A stretch of 64,000 nucleotides of DNA from Pseudarthrobacter sulfonivorans. GTDB taxonomy: Bacteria > Actinomycetota > Actinomycetes > Actinomycetales > Micrococcaceae. The notes under the pieces are model-generated. The model worked only from the letters and a program-made list of their open reading frames with translations. It ran no database searches and was not told where the DNA came from. The DNA is taken from assembly GCF_001484605.1 (NCBI RefSeq), contig NZ_CP013747.1, positions 496,001 to 560,000 of the forward strand, in the 5' to 3' direction. A program made the translations under genes and the position numbers. Shown piece by piece: positions 38,722 to 47,106 of this stretch (its first letter is position 1; each line of letters starts with the position of its first letter).

Positions 38722-39072
38722 ATGATTATCGTGTACAACATCGTGGTCTTCCTGCACATCGTCGGCGCCGCCATGATCGTCGGCATCTGGATCGGGAACA
38801 TGAAAACCCCCACGGTCCACCCCCGGCAGTTCGACGGCGCAGCTCTTCAGCTCATCACCGGCATTGTGCTGATGGGCCTGATCCCGGCCCTGGACATGGA
38901 CGCGAACTACTTCAAGCTGGGCATCAAGTTCGCGATCGCCCTGGCCGTTGGCGTGCTGGCCTTCATCGGACGCCGCAAATACAAAAAGGGCGAAGACATC
39001 AGCAAGGGTCTGGCCCACGGAGTTGGCGGACTTGCACTGCTCAACGTGGCCATCGCCACGCTGTGGAACTGA
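38722..39072 (+). CDS. Small four-helix membrane protein, function unknown
   Basis: 116 residues with four predicted helices: 2-24, 40-58, 66-84 and 94-115. Helix 1 contains His12 (VVFLHIVGAAMIVGIW) and helix 4 begins with His99 (GLAHGVGGLALL); such membrane histidines occur in DUF2269/CopD-like proteins and heme-binding helices, but no family can be fixed from sequence alone. Isolated between terminators, so transcribed singly. A BlaI-like operator overlaps its promoter, tying it to the cytochrome bd locus. The leaderless -10 fixes the start. Confidence 0.8.
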   Translation: MIIVYNIVVFLHIVGAAMIVGIWIGNMKTPTVHPRQFDGAALQLITGIVLMGLIPALDMDANYFKLGIKFAIALAVGVLAFIGRRKYKKGEDISKGLAHGVGGLALLNVAIATLWN

Positions 39073-39091
39073 ACGCCGGCTGAACCACTCA

Positions 39092-39137
39092 CGACGGCGC
39101 CGCTCCCCCTCTGTGGGGTGCGGCGCCGTCGCTGTTT
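39092..39137 (+). terminator. Terminator after small membrane protein gene
   Basis: CGACGGCGCCGC and its complement GCGGCGCCGTCG, with an inner CCCC/GGGG stem and a short loop, then CTGTTTAAC. 20 bp after the stop codon. Confidence 0.7.
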
Positions 39138-39304
39138 AACGGCCAAGCGGTGACCGCCACGAAGCCGCCAGGCGGCTGGGTTGCACAGTCACAATCCACT
39201 GAGAGCGGACACCCTGTGCACGGCCGCCGCTCAATCCCTAGGATTGGAACCGGCGGGGCCAGGCAACGGCCGGTCCCGGTTCGAACCGACTTTGAGGAGT
39301 GGAC

Positions 39305-39733
39305 ATGGCAGCAACACGCACCGCGCACACAGTATGGAACGGCGACCTGATGACGGGGTCGGGTCAGACCACGCTGGACAGCTCCGGCCTGGGCACATTT
39401 GAGGTTACCTGGAAGGCACGCACCGAAGCGGCCGAGGGCAAGACCAGCCCGGAAGAACTGATCGCCGCAGCGCACGCGAGCTGCTTCTCGATGGCGTTCA
39501 GCAATATGCTCGCCCAGGCCGGACATGCTCCGGAAGAAGTCAACACCAAAGCCGACGTGACGTTCGTTCCCGGCACCGGCATCACCGGGAGCCACCTGAC
39601 CATGTCCGCAAAGATTCCCGGCATCTCCGAAGATGAGTTCCAGCGGATCGCCGGCGAGGCCAAGACCGGCTGCCCGGTTTCCGGCGCGCTGGCCAGCATC
39701 GAGATCACCCTGGACGCGTCCCTGGAATCCTGA
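39305..39733 (+). CDS. OsmC-family peroxiredoxin
   Basis: 142 residues from ATG 39305, with GAGGAG 6 bp upstream. The two redox cysteines of Ohr/OsmC are present: peroxidatic Cys in AAAHASCFSMAFSNML (about residue 59) and resolving Cys in EAKTGCPVSGAL (about residue 124). It reduces organic hydroperoxides; known OsmC/Ohr proteins are re-reduced by lipoylated proteins and lipoamide dehydrogenase, and lpdA and sucB lie just upstream. Own transcript, ended by a strong terminator. Confidence 0.93.
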   Translation: MAATRTAHTVWNGDLMTGSGQTTLDSSGLGTFEVTWKARTEAAEGKTSPEELIAAAHASCFSMAFSNMLAQAGHAPEEVNTKADVTFVPGTGITGSHLTMSAKIPGISEDEFQRIAGEAKTGCPVSGALASIEITLDASLES

Positions 39734-39790
39734 TCCGCTCCGGTGGCTGCCGCGTTCGCTATGGACGCTGACCGCTCCTGAGACAGAGCA

Positions 39791-39835
39791 GGCCCTGCCC
39801 CGCCCGGACTAACCGGGAGGGGCAGGGCCTTCTTT
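39791..39835 (+). terminator. Rho-independent terminator of the OsmC gene
   Basis: 17-base arms GGCCCTGCCCCGCCCGG / CCGGGAGGGGCAGGGCC with one mismatch and loop ACTAA, followed by TTCTTT. Probably bidirectional; the tricorn gene converges from the other side. Confidence 0.85.
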
Positions 39836-39857
39836 GTTCTGTGGCGCCGGGCCGGCC

Positions 39858-42800
39858 TTATTCGCCGTGCCGGCGGGCCGGAAGCGGTGCGGGCTTGAGG
39901 CGGCGGTAGCCCTCGCGGACCGGGGGCTTGTCCGTGGGCAGCTCCTGGATCATTTCCTTGAGCGCACCGATCCCGTATTCCAGCTGGGGGTCCCTGCCGG
40001 CTGCATAAGCGTGCGGCGGGTAGAGCACCTCGATGTCGGGATCCACGCCGTAGTTTTCCACGGACCAGCCCACGCCGCCACCGAACCAGGTGGCGTACCG
40101 CGGCTGGGTCACGCCGGTACCGTCGGCCAGGGAGAACCTGTTGTCGATCCCCACCACACCGCCCCACGTGCGCGTGCCGACCACCGGGCCGATCCCCCGC
40201 AGTTTGGAGACCTGAGTGATGATGTCGCCGTCGGACCCGGCAAATTCATCGGCGAGGATGATCACCGGACCCCGCGGCGCGTGGTGCGGGTAGGTCCGCG
40301 GACGTTCGCCGCGGGGCATGCTCCAGCCAGTGACCTTCCGGCCAATCAGCTCCGCAACCAGCTGGGACGTGTGTCCGCCACGGTTCCGCCGGACATCCAC
40401 GATGAGTCCGTCCAGGGCAGTTTCGGTGTCCAGGTCGCGGTGCAGCTGCGCCCAGCCGTTGGCCATCATGTCCGGGATGTGCAAATAACCGAAGCGGCCG
40501 CCGGAGGCCTCCCGGACGATCCCGCGGTTCGCGGCCACCCACTCCTGGTAGCGCAGGCGCTCCTCGTCCTTGACCGGGATCACAGCGATCCTCCGCTGCT
40601 CCCCTGCCTCGACTCCATGCCCGGCTCCGTTGCGTAATGTCAGCTCCACAGCCCGTCCGGCGGCGCCCACCAGCTGCATAGCGGGGCTCACCGTGGCGGA
40701 CAGCGGCACACCGTCGATAGCCAGTACTACGTCCCCGGCCATGGCGGCAGCACCGGGCCGGGTCAGCGGCGAGGTGGCCAGCGGGTCCGAGGACTCGCCG
40801 GCCAGGATGCGGGTGATCTCCCAGCCCGCGGGTGTGAATGTGAAGTCTGCGCCAAGCCGTCCCTGGCCATTGCTGCCGTTTTCCGTGACGGCTGCGGGCC
40901 GGACGTAGGCGTGCGAGGTCCCCAGTTCCCCGTGCAGCTCCCAGAGCAGGTCCACCAGGTCGTCGTGGGACCCCAACCGGTCAACGATCGGACGGTACCG
41001 CTTGTGGATCGATTCCCAGTCCTGTCCTGCCATGTCTTCGGCCCAGAAGAAATCGCGCTGCAGGCGCCAGGCTTCGTCGAACGCCTGGCCCCAGACGCTA
41101 AGGGGATCCATCATCACGCGGATGCGGCCCAGGTCCACCTTGACCAGCTGGCCGGATTCCTCATCGGCTTTGGCAGCAGAAGGAACCACGCTGACCTGCT
41201 TGTCGTTGACCAGCACTACTTTCTTGCCATCGCCGGAGAGCCGGTAGCTGTCCAGGGCTTCCACCAGCGTGGCGGACTTCCGGCGGGCCAGGTCGAACCG
41301 GACCAGGCTGGGGCGGGCGTCCTTGTCTTCCTGGCTGGCTTTGCCGTCGCCGGTGACGCCTGCCAGGGCCCAGTCCAGCCATAGCAGTGCACCCTCCGTT
41401 GACGTGAGTGACGTGTAGTTGCCCTGGGGCACCGGAACGCCGATGACACGGTGGGCCAGCCCGGCCGGATCCACGCGGACCGCGGGACCTGCCGCGGTGT
41501 CTGCGTCCGTGGTGTCCGCGCTGTCCGTGTTTGCGGCAGGGGACAGGTCAACAGCGGGGCCAAACGGCGACGGCGTCGTGGCAGCCAGTGCCACCAGGTA
41601 CGGCTTGATGGGGCTGGGGAAGGACAGGTCGAACGAGTGGCCGTCGTACACCGGATCAAAGCTGCGGTTGGACAGGAAGGCCAGGAACTTGCCGTCCGGC
41701 GTGAAGCTTGGGGACCCGTCGCAGAAACGGCCGTCAGTGACCTCGACAATGCCGCCCGCCAGGTCCGCGGCATTGGCCAGCCGGAGCCGGCTCCGGGAGC
41801 CGAACGAGGTGACAGGTTCGGACCAGGCAAGCCACTGGGAGTCAGGAGACCACGCGAGTTCCGCGATGCTGCCCTCGCCGATGCTGGTGACGAGGGAAAG
41901 CACACCGGTGGTTGTGTCCGCCACATAGACATCCCCGAAGGAGGTCCCCACGGCAAGCCACCGGCCATCGGGGCTCGCTTCCAGGGCGCTGGCGCGTGAC
42001 GGCGTCGGGAAGGCGATGCGGGTCGGCAGACCGGACCGTCCTGCTTTGGCGGCGGCTTCCGACGGGCCGTGGGCGGCGTCGGCCGGGGAGACATCGGCCC
42101 GGGAGTCATCAGGCACCGGAACAACGACGTCGGCAGTCACCGGTGCGGACGATGCCGCCGCGGGAACCGGGCGCGGCAGTGGCGCTTCCGATTGGTCCCG
42201 GGCGGCTGCAGCGGGCACGGCAGCCGGGGCTGCCGTGACGGCAGGGACCACAGTGTCGGGAACCTGCGCGGCAATCTCCTTGATGTAGATCGCCTCCACG
42301 CCGTCGTGATCGGCGACGTAAGCGAGGCGGCCGCCGTCGAGCGGCCTGGGGAGCCGTGCCCGGACACCCGGGGTGGCCTCGACGATACGGGAGGGGCCGT
42401 CCTGGTGACGGAGCCAGTGAAGGGTGCCATGGGCCTCCACTGCGCTGGCGGAGCCGCTGTCATCCGGCACCACCGTGCCCAGATGTTTGGAGGTTTTCAG
42501 CAAGCCCGGGCGACGCGATTGCGACGCGGAACCCAGCGAGATGTCCAGCCGTACCGCGGCAGAGGACAGATCGTGCAGGATCCAGAGCTCACCGGCGGAT
42601 TCGAAGATGACACGCCCACCGTCGGTGGACGCGTGCCGGACGTAGAAGTCCTCGTGGTCGGTGTGCCGTCGAAGATCGCCGCCGCCGGGCAGCACCGAGT
42701 ACAGGTTTCCGTAACCCTCGTGGTCTGACAGGAACACGATGCGCCCGTCCACCCACATCGGATCTGCGAGGTTTCCGTCGAGGTGGGGAACCAGGCGCTC

Positions 42801-43352
42801 GAACTCCCCGTTTCCGTCGGCGTCAATCCAGAGCTTGCCCGCGGTACCGCCGCGGTACCGCTTCCACCAGGCCGGTTCACGGGAGAGCACACTGGCCAGG
42901 ACAACCGGCCGCTCGTCCCCCACTTCCGGACCAAAGGCCACGGATTCGACCGGTCCGAAGGGGAGCTCCTCAGCCGACCCGCCGTCGACCGGGACGCTGT
43001 AAGCGTAGGTATGCCGGCTTTCAGCCTGGCGGAACGCGCTGGTCACTACTGCATCGCCGGCTGCCGTGAAGCCTTTGACCTTGGTTGTGGCGTGGCCGAA
43101 ATACGTCAGTTGCCGGTAGCCACCGCCGTCCACCTCCGCCGAGACCACTTCCGGGGCGGTTCCCTGGACGACAGTCCAGACCAGCCGTTTGCCGTCAGGC
43201 GTAAACCGCGGATTGCGGGCGGGCAGCTGCAGTGACGAAACCCGCCAGGCGCGGCCGCCGCTGAGCGGCGCGATCCACACGTCGTCCTCTGCCACAAACG
43301 TGACCAGATCGCCGTGGACATGCGGAAACCGGAAGTAGCTCGAAGAAGTCAT
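39858..43352 (-). CDS. Tricorn-type protease (S41 family)
   Basis: 1164 residues. Two beta-propellers: six-bladed (about 1-365) and a second (about 440-720), separated by an unusually long Ala/Pro/Val/Thr-rich insert (about 370-440). Then a C1 helical region, a PDZ domain (about 830-920) and the S41 core. Catalytic residues by comparison with archaeal tricorn: Ser813-His814 in GTSHAYV and nucleophile Ser1040 in EFAGSDGDIITQ. Tricorn cleaves oligopeptides downstream of the proteasome. Probably leaderless (TATGAT six bases before ATG). Confidence 0.92.
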   Translation of the reverse strand: MTSSSYFRFPHVHGDLVTFVAEDDVWIAPLSGGRAWRVSSLQLPARNPRFTPDGKRLVWTVVQGTAPEVVSAEVDGGGYRQLTYFGHATTKVKGFTAAGDAVVTSAFRQAESRHTYAYSVPVDGGSAEELPFGPVESVAFGPEVGDERPVVLASVLSREPAWWKRYRGGTAGKLWIDADGNGEFERLVPHLDGNLADPMWVDGRIVFLSDHEGYGNLYSVLPGGGDLRRHTDHEDFYVRHASTDGGRVIFESAGELWILHDLSSAAVRLDISLGSASQSRRPGLLKTSKHLGTVVPDDSGSASAVEAHGTLHWLRHQDGPSRIVEATPGVRARLPRPLDGGRLAYVADHDGVEAIYIKEIAAQVPDTVVPAVTAAPAAVPAAAARDQSEAPLPRPVPAAASSAPVTADVVVPVPDDSRADVSPADAAHGPSEAAAKAGRSGLPTRIAFPTPSRASALEASPDGRWLAVGTSFGDVYVADTTTGVLSLVTSIGEGSIAELAWSPDSQWLAWSEPVTSFGSRSRLRLANAADLAGGIVEVTDGRFCDGSPSFTPDGKFLAFLSNRSFDPVYDGHSFDLSFPSPIKPYLVALAATTPSPFGPAVDLSPAANTDSADTTDADTAAGPAVRVDPAGLAHRVIGVPVPQGNYTSLTSTEGALLWLDWALAGVTGDGKASQEDKDARPSLVRFDLARRKSATLVEALDSYRLSGDGKKVVLVNDKQVSVVPSAAKADEESGQLVKVDLGRIRVMMDPLSVWGQAFDEAWRLQRDFFWAEDMAGQDWESIHKRYRPIVDRLGSHDDLVDLLWELHGELGTSHAYVRPAAVTENGSNGQGRLGADFTFTPAGWEITRILAGESSDPLATSPLTRPGAAAMAGDVVLAIDGVPLSATVSPAMQLVGAAGRAVELTLRNGAGHGVEAGEQRRIAVIPVKDEERLRYQEWVAANRGIVREASGGRFGYLHIPDMMANGWAQLHRDLDTETALDGLIVDVRRNRGGHTSQLVAELIGRKVTGWSMPRGERPRTYPHHAPRGPVIILADEFAGSDGDIITQVSKLRGIGPVVGTRTWGGVVGIDNRFSLADGTGVTQPRYATWFGGGVGWSVENYGVDPDIEVLYPPHAYAAGRDPQLEYGIGALKEMIQELPTDKPPVREGYRRLKPAPLPARRHGE

Positions 43353-43358
43353 CGTTCG

Positions 43359-43364
43359 ATCATA
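43359..43364 (-). promoter_or_regulatory. Putative -10 hexamer of the tricorn gene
   Basis: TATGAT on the minus strand, six bases before the ATG, no Shine-Dalgarno; same hexamer and spacing as map. Confidence 0.5.
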
Positions 43365-43426
43365 GTCAACTCCCGGTACGGTCCCGGGGAGGTACCGACG
43401 GCGTGCGGGCCGTGGTGAGATGGATC

Positions 43427-44320
43427 ATGCACATCGTCATTGCCGGGGCCTCAGGGCTGATCGGGACCCATTTGTCCGCAACGCTGCGAGAGGCCGGCCA
43501 TGACGTGACCACTCTCGTCCGACGCGAGCCCACGTCCGCGGCCGAAATCCGCTGGGACCCCGCAGCGCGCCGCCTGGATCCGGCGGCGCTGGCCGGCGCG
43601 GACGCAGTGGTCAACCTCTCCGGTGCCGGGATCGGGGACAGACCCTGGACCAGACGACGGATCGACGAGCTGATGACTTCGCGCTTGGCAGCCACCGGCA
43701 CCCTGACCGCGGCCATGGCCACGCTTGACGACCCGCCGCGCACGTTTATCAGCCAGTCGGCGTCCGGGTACTACGGCGATTCCGGGTCCGCCCAGCTCAG
43801 GGAGAACGCGTCGCCTGGCTCGGGTGTTCTGTCACGTATCTGCGTCGAGTGGGAGGCCGCCGCCCATCGGGCGCCGGCCGGCGTCCGCGTGGTCACACCA
43901 CGCACCGGTGTTGTTCTCAGCCCTGCAGGTGGCGCGCTGGGCCGGCTGCTGCCGCTGCTTCGCCTCGGGGTGGGCGGTCCACTCGGCCACGGCCGGCAGT
44001 ACTGGCCGTGGATCACTCTTCCGGACGTCGCCGCAGCATTTATGTTCCTCGCTGACTCCGGGCTCCACGGACCGGTCAACGTCTGCGCCCCCGAAAGCGC
44101 TGACGTCAACGCGTTGGTCGGCGCCTTGGCATCCGCGCTCCACCGGCCGGCATTTTTCCGGGTGCCTTCGCCGGCCCTGCGCCTGGTCCTGGGTCAGCTG
44201 GCCGATGAACTCATCCTTCCCAGCCAGCGGATGGAACCGGCGGCACTGGAAGCAGCCGGCTTCCAGTGGCAGCACCCGTCACTGGCCCAGGCCGCTGCCT
44301 GGGTGGCCGGCAAGCACTGA
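43427..44320 (+). CDS. TIGR01777-family NAD(P)-dependent epimerase
   Basis: 297 residues from ATG 43427, giving MHIVIAGASGLIGTHLSATL with the Rossmann GxxGxxG motif. Family landmarks are DAVVNLSGAGIGDRPWT, SASGYYGDSG (YYGD replaces the YxxxK of classical SDRs) and the C-terminal DUF1731 motif LRLVLGQLADELILPSQRMEP. Reported as sugar-epimerase-like; physiological role unknown. Divergent from the tricorn gene (74-bp gap) and convergent with the kinase gene across a tandem repeat. Confidence 0.92.
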   Translation: MHIVIAGASGLIGTHLSATLREAGHDVTTLVRREPTSAAEIRWDPAARRLDPAALAGADAVVNLSGAGIGDRPWTRRRIDELMTSRLAATGTLTAAMATLDDPPRTFISQSASGYYGDSGSAQLRENASPGSGVLSRICVEWEAAAHRAPAGVRVVTPRTGVVLSPAGGALGRLLPLLRLGVGGPLGHGRQYWPWITLPDVAAAFMFLADSGLHGPVNVCAPESADVNALVGALASALHRPAFFRVPSPALRLVLGQLADELILPSQRMEPAALEAAGFQWQHPSLAQAAAWVAGKH

Positions 44321-44372
44321 GCCTGAGTCAATGGGCTGAGCCAACAGGCTGAGGCAACGTGCTGAGGCAACC
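44321..44372. repeat. Four tandem 13-bp repeats between convergent genes
   Basis: Units GCCTGAGTCAATG, GGCTGAGCCAACA, GGCTGAGGCAACG and TGCTGAGGCAACC run head to tail from the base after the epimerase stop to two bases before the kinase stop. Consensus GGCTGAGGCAACG. Confidence 0.8.
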
Positions 44373-44374
44373 AG

Positions 44375-46300
44375 TCAGGTCCCGGGAAGGACGTCCGTGA
44401 TCCGCCAGCGGCCGTCAACGGAGACCAGCACCAGCCGGAGGTTCTGGGCGGCTGCAGGGGCGCCGGCCGCCACGATCGCTCCGGAAGCGTCCCTTTCCTC
44501 ATAGGGCGACGTGGCTGACGTGACACTGACAACAACCTGGCCGGAGGGACTGCCGGGCTGGATCTGCAGATCCGCTACGGAGCTCGTGAATCCGGCCAGG
44601 ACGTGGCCTGACTCCTGGAACTCGGCCTTAAGGCCTGCATCCGTGGCAGAGGCCGCCGATCCTGGGGCATTAACCAGATCCAGCAGCTCCAGCCGGCCGG
44701 AACTGAAGGCCAGGGACCTCACGGCGGCCAATCCCCTGACTGCTTCGAGCGGGTCCGCCGAGTCCAGCTGGGCCGCGGCGTCGGCCGGGACTCCTGCGGC
44801 GGCGAGCATGGTGTCCAGCTCGCCGGTGACACCCTCGCCGGTCTCCGCACTCTCCGCTTCTGCCCGTGCGCCGGTCCTGTCGCCGGCACTGGCAGCGACC
44901 GCCCCTGGTCCGGCGGGCACCGCCCACGGCCCCTCCGGCCCAAAGGCGCCAGCGGCCCAGATGGCTCCCGCCACGATGGCACCGGCTCCCACCGCCAGCA
45001 GCACCGTGCCCCGATTGCGTCCGGCCATCCCCACCCGCCCGCCGCGCCGGTTTGGTCCGGGGCCCACCACCTTCTGCGACGCCACCGTCCGACGCTTCGC
45101 CCCGAGGATTTGTTCTTCATCGTTCGGGCCAGATTCCACGGCATGCCTGCCGCGCGGCGCCGGCTTTTCCCCGTCGACAGCCTGGACCATTGCGGCGACG
45201 CGGCTGGCCTCAGGTGCGCTGGCCTCTGTTGCCCGGGGCTCCGGTGCGCGCACCACGGGCATCTCCGCTTTCTCCCCAGCCGGGAACGGAAGGACCTGCC
45301 GCACCCCCACCAGCCCGGACCAACGCGACGTCGAGATCCGGCGCCGCCAGGCCCGGAGACCATTCCGCAGCGCGCCGCCGGGATGTTCCGGGACGGGGCG
45401 CCGCGTCAGCAGCTGCGGGATAACCGTGGCGTGGACGGAGGAGGCGAGGTCCACCGGCAACGGTGGGGCACTGCGGTAGACCGCCGTCGCCAGCTCAACA
45501 GCCGTGGGCCGGAGCCGCCGGTCCTCATTAAGGCCAGCCTCCAGGGCCGCGGCCAGCTCGACTGGAACGTCAGGGAGCAGGAGGGAAAGAGGCGGACGGT
45601 CGGCGGTACGGCGTGGCGGCTGGCCCGTAAGGCAGTACCACCCCAGCGCCGCCACCGAGTAAACGTCGCGTTCCGGCTGCAGCCCCGCCCTCACGGCGTC
45701 CACCGGTGCCGGATCCATGAACCCCGGGGTGCCATGGTCCGGCACTGCCGAAACATCACCCACCATCCTGGCGATGCCGACGTCGGACAGCATTGGCTTG
45801 CCATGGCCTGTAAAGAGGACGTTCCCGGGCGATACGTCACCGTGGGTGAACCCCTGGCCGTGCAGGTAGCCAAGTACCTGGGCAATAGGGGTGAGCACGG
45901 TGACCGTCTCCCCGATGGTGAGCTTGGCCCTGCTTCCGACCAGCTCTCCGAGGGAACCGCCGGGCGCGTAATCCAGCAGCAGCCCTATTGTCCCTCCGGT
46001 CGTCACTGCTGATCCGGCCGGCTCGCGAAGACGGAGGGCGTCGTGGGCTTTGATGAGGTGCTGGTGGTCAAGGACAGAAAGAATGCGGATTTCACGGCGG
46101 ATGGCCTCCTCGGCGTCGGCCCCGGTTTCCCTGCCTTCGCCGGGACCGGTCGCGCCGCTGTGCCCTACACCGAGGCATTTCAGCGCAAACTCGCGGCCGG
46201 ACCTTTCGTCCGTAACCAGCCACACAGTTGAACTTCCGCCGCGGCCCAACACGCGGCCCACCAGGAACCCGGGAACCACGGGGGCAGTGAAATCATCCAT
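44375..46300 (-). CDS. Membrane Ser/Thr protein kinase
   Basis: 641 residues. Kinase domain (about 10-275): glycine loop GRVLGRGGSSTVW, Lys41 in FALKCL, catalytic loop HGDVSPGNVLF (Asp157, Asn162) and SDVGIAR in place of DFG (Asp175). The catalytic loop has HG instead of HR, so it is a non-RD kinase. A long disordered linker (280-425), one membrane helix (about 432-455, TVLLAVGAGAIVAGAIWAA) and an extracytoplasmic C-terminal domain (455-641) with no PASTA repeats. Substrates unknown. Divergent from lipB. Confidence 0.88.
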   Translation of the reverse strand: MDDFTAPVVPGFLVGRVLGRGGSSTVWLVTDERSGREFALKCLGVGHSGATGPGEGRETGADAEEAIRREIRILSVLDHQHLIKAHDALRLREPAGSAVTTGGTIGLLLDYAPGGSLGELVGSRAKLTIGETVTVLTPIAQVLGYLHGQGFTHGDVSPGNVLFTGHGKPMLSDVGIARMVGDVSAVPDHGTPGFMDPAPVDAVRAGLQPERDVYSVAALGWYCLTGQPPRRTADRPPLSLLLPDVPVELAAALEAGLNEDRRLRPTAVELATAVYRSAPPLPVDLASSVHATVIPQLLTRRPVPEHPGGALRNGLRAWRRRISTSRWSGLVGVRQVLPFPAGEKAEMPVVRAPEPRATEASAPEASRVAAMVQAVDGEKPAPRGRHAVESGPNDEEQILGAKRRTVASQKVVGPGPNRRGGRVGMAGRNRGTVLLAVGAGAIVAGAIWAAGAFGPEGPWAVPAGPGAVAASAGDRTGARAEAESAETGEGVTGELDTMLAAAGVPADAAAQLDSADPLEAVRGLAAVRSLAFSSGRLELLDLVNAPGSAASATDAGLKAEFQESGHVLAGFTSSVADLQIQPGSPSGQVVVSVTSATSPYEERDASGAIVAAGAPAAAQNLRLVLVSVDGRWRITDVLPGT

Positions 46301-46338
46301 GACTCATGTCTAGCGGAATCCGGGATTACCTGCAGAAG

Positions 46339-46347
46339 TTATCCACA
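46339..46347 (+). promoter_or_regulatory. Perfect DnaA box
   Basis: TTATCCACA, the consensus DnaA-binding nonamer, in the 137-bp gap between the divergent kinase and lipB genes, 39 bp from the kinase start. It could regulate either gene or titrate DnaA; no neighbouring boxes, so not an origin. Confidence 0.4.
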
Positions 46348-46424
46348 GACGATGGGCATCCACTGGATCCGCCGGTCGCATGAGAGGTCCGCCACTATAA
46401 CCGGACCCCTCACGGATCGGGGTC

Positions 46425-46430
46425 TAAGCT
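46425..46430 (+). promoter_or_regulatory. lipB: Putative -10 hexamer of lipB
   Basis: TAAGCT seven bases before the ATG with no Shine-Dalgarno; a leaderless transcript is likely. Confidence 0.4.
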
Positions 46431-46437
46431 GGACGGC

Positions 46438-47106
46438 ATGACTCTTGAGTTTTCACAGGTGGGTCTCGCCCCGGACTTCGTTGACTACACGCGCGGCTGG
46501 GACCTGCAGCGCGGGATCCACGGCAAGGTCGTCGCCGCCGAGGCACCCAGCACCGTCCTCATCCTTGAACATGCCGCCGTCTATACAGCAGGCAAGCTGA
46601 CAGAAGAGCACGAGCGCCCGTTGGACGGCACGCCCGTCGTGGCGGTGGACCGCGGCGGAAAGCTGACCTGGCATGGCCCCGGCCAGCTGGTCGCGTATCC
46701 GATCCTCAAGCTGAAGAACCGGTCAGGCATCCGAGACTACGTTGAGCGGCTCGAAGCCGTCATGATCGCTGTTATGGCCGACTATGGCATCAGCGCAGAG
46801 CGGATCAAGGGACGCGCCGGAGTATGGATCACGGCGGACAGCAAGGGCCCGGACCGGAAGATTGCAGCCATCGGCATCCGCGTCCTGGACGGGGTCACAA
46901 TGCACGGCGTGGCCATTAACTGCAACAATGATCTGGCGCCTTATGCCCAGATCATCGCCTGCGGCATCACCGACGCCAGCGTCACCACCATGTCCATCGA
47001 AACCGCCAGGAACATCGCCCCGAGCGATATCGCGGACCGGTTCGTGGAAGAATTTCGCAAGCACGAAGAAGCACTCGTTTCAAGCCCTGAGGGAGCACTC
47101 CTGTGA
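46438..47106 (+). CDS. lipB: Octanoyl-[ACP]:protein N-octanoyltransferase
   Basis: 222 residues. Transfers octanoate from acyl carrier protein to lipoyl domains, the first step of lipoate synthesis. Signature [20 protein letters not shown] (about 71-90), catalytic Lys141 in [10 protein letters not shown] and catalytic Cys175 in [10 protein letters not shown]. Overlaps lipA by 4 bp (GTGA), so the two are co-translated. Its products serve SucB, encoded 8 kb upstream. Confidence 0.96.
   Translation: MTLEFSQVGLAPDFVDYTRGWDLQRGIHGKVVAAEAPSTVLILEHAAVYTAGKLTEEHERPLDGTPVVAVDRGGKLTWHGPGQLVAYPILKLKNRSGIRDYVERLEAVMIAVMADYGISAERIKGRAGVWITADSKGPDRKIAAIGIRVLDGVTMHGVAINCNNDLAPYAQIIACGITDASVTTMSIETARNIAPSDIADRFVEEFRKHEEALVSSPEGALL

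Noticed and set aside
37702..39018. 438-codon minus-strand frame over sucB and the small membrane gene
   Set aside because: Shadow spanning two real genes, a terminator and a promoter; low-complexity Gly/Asp/His sequence.
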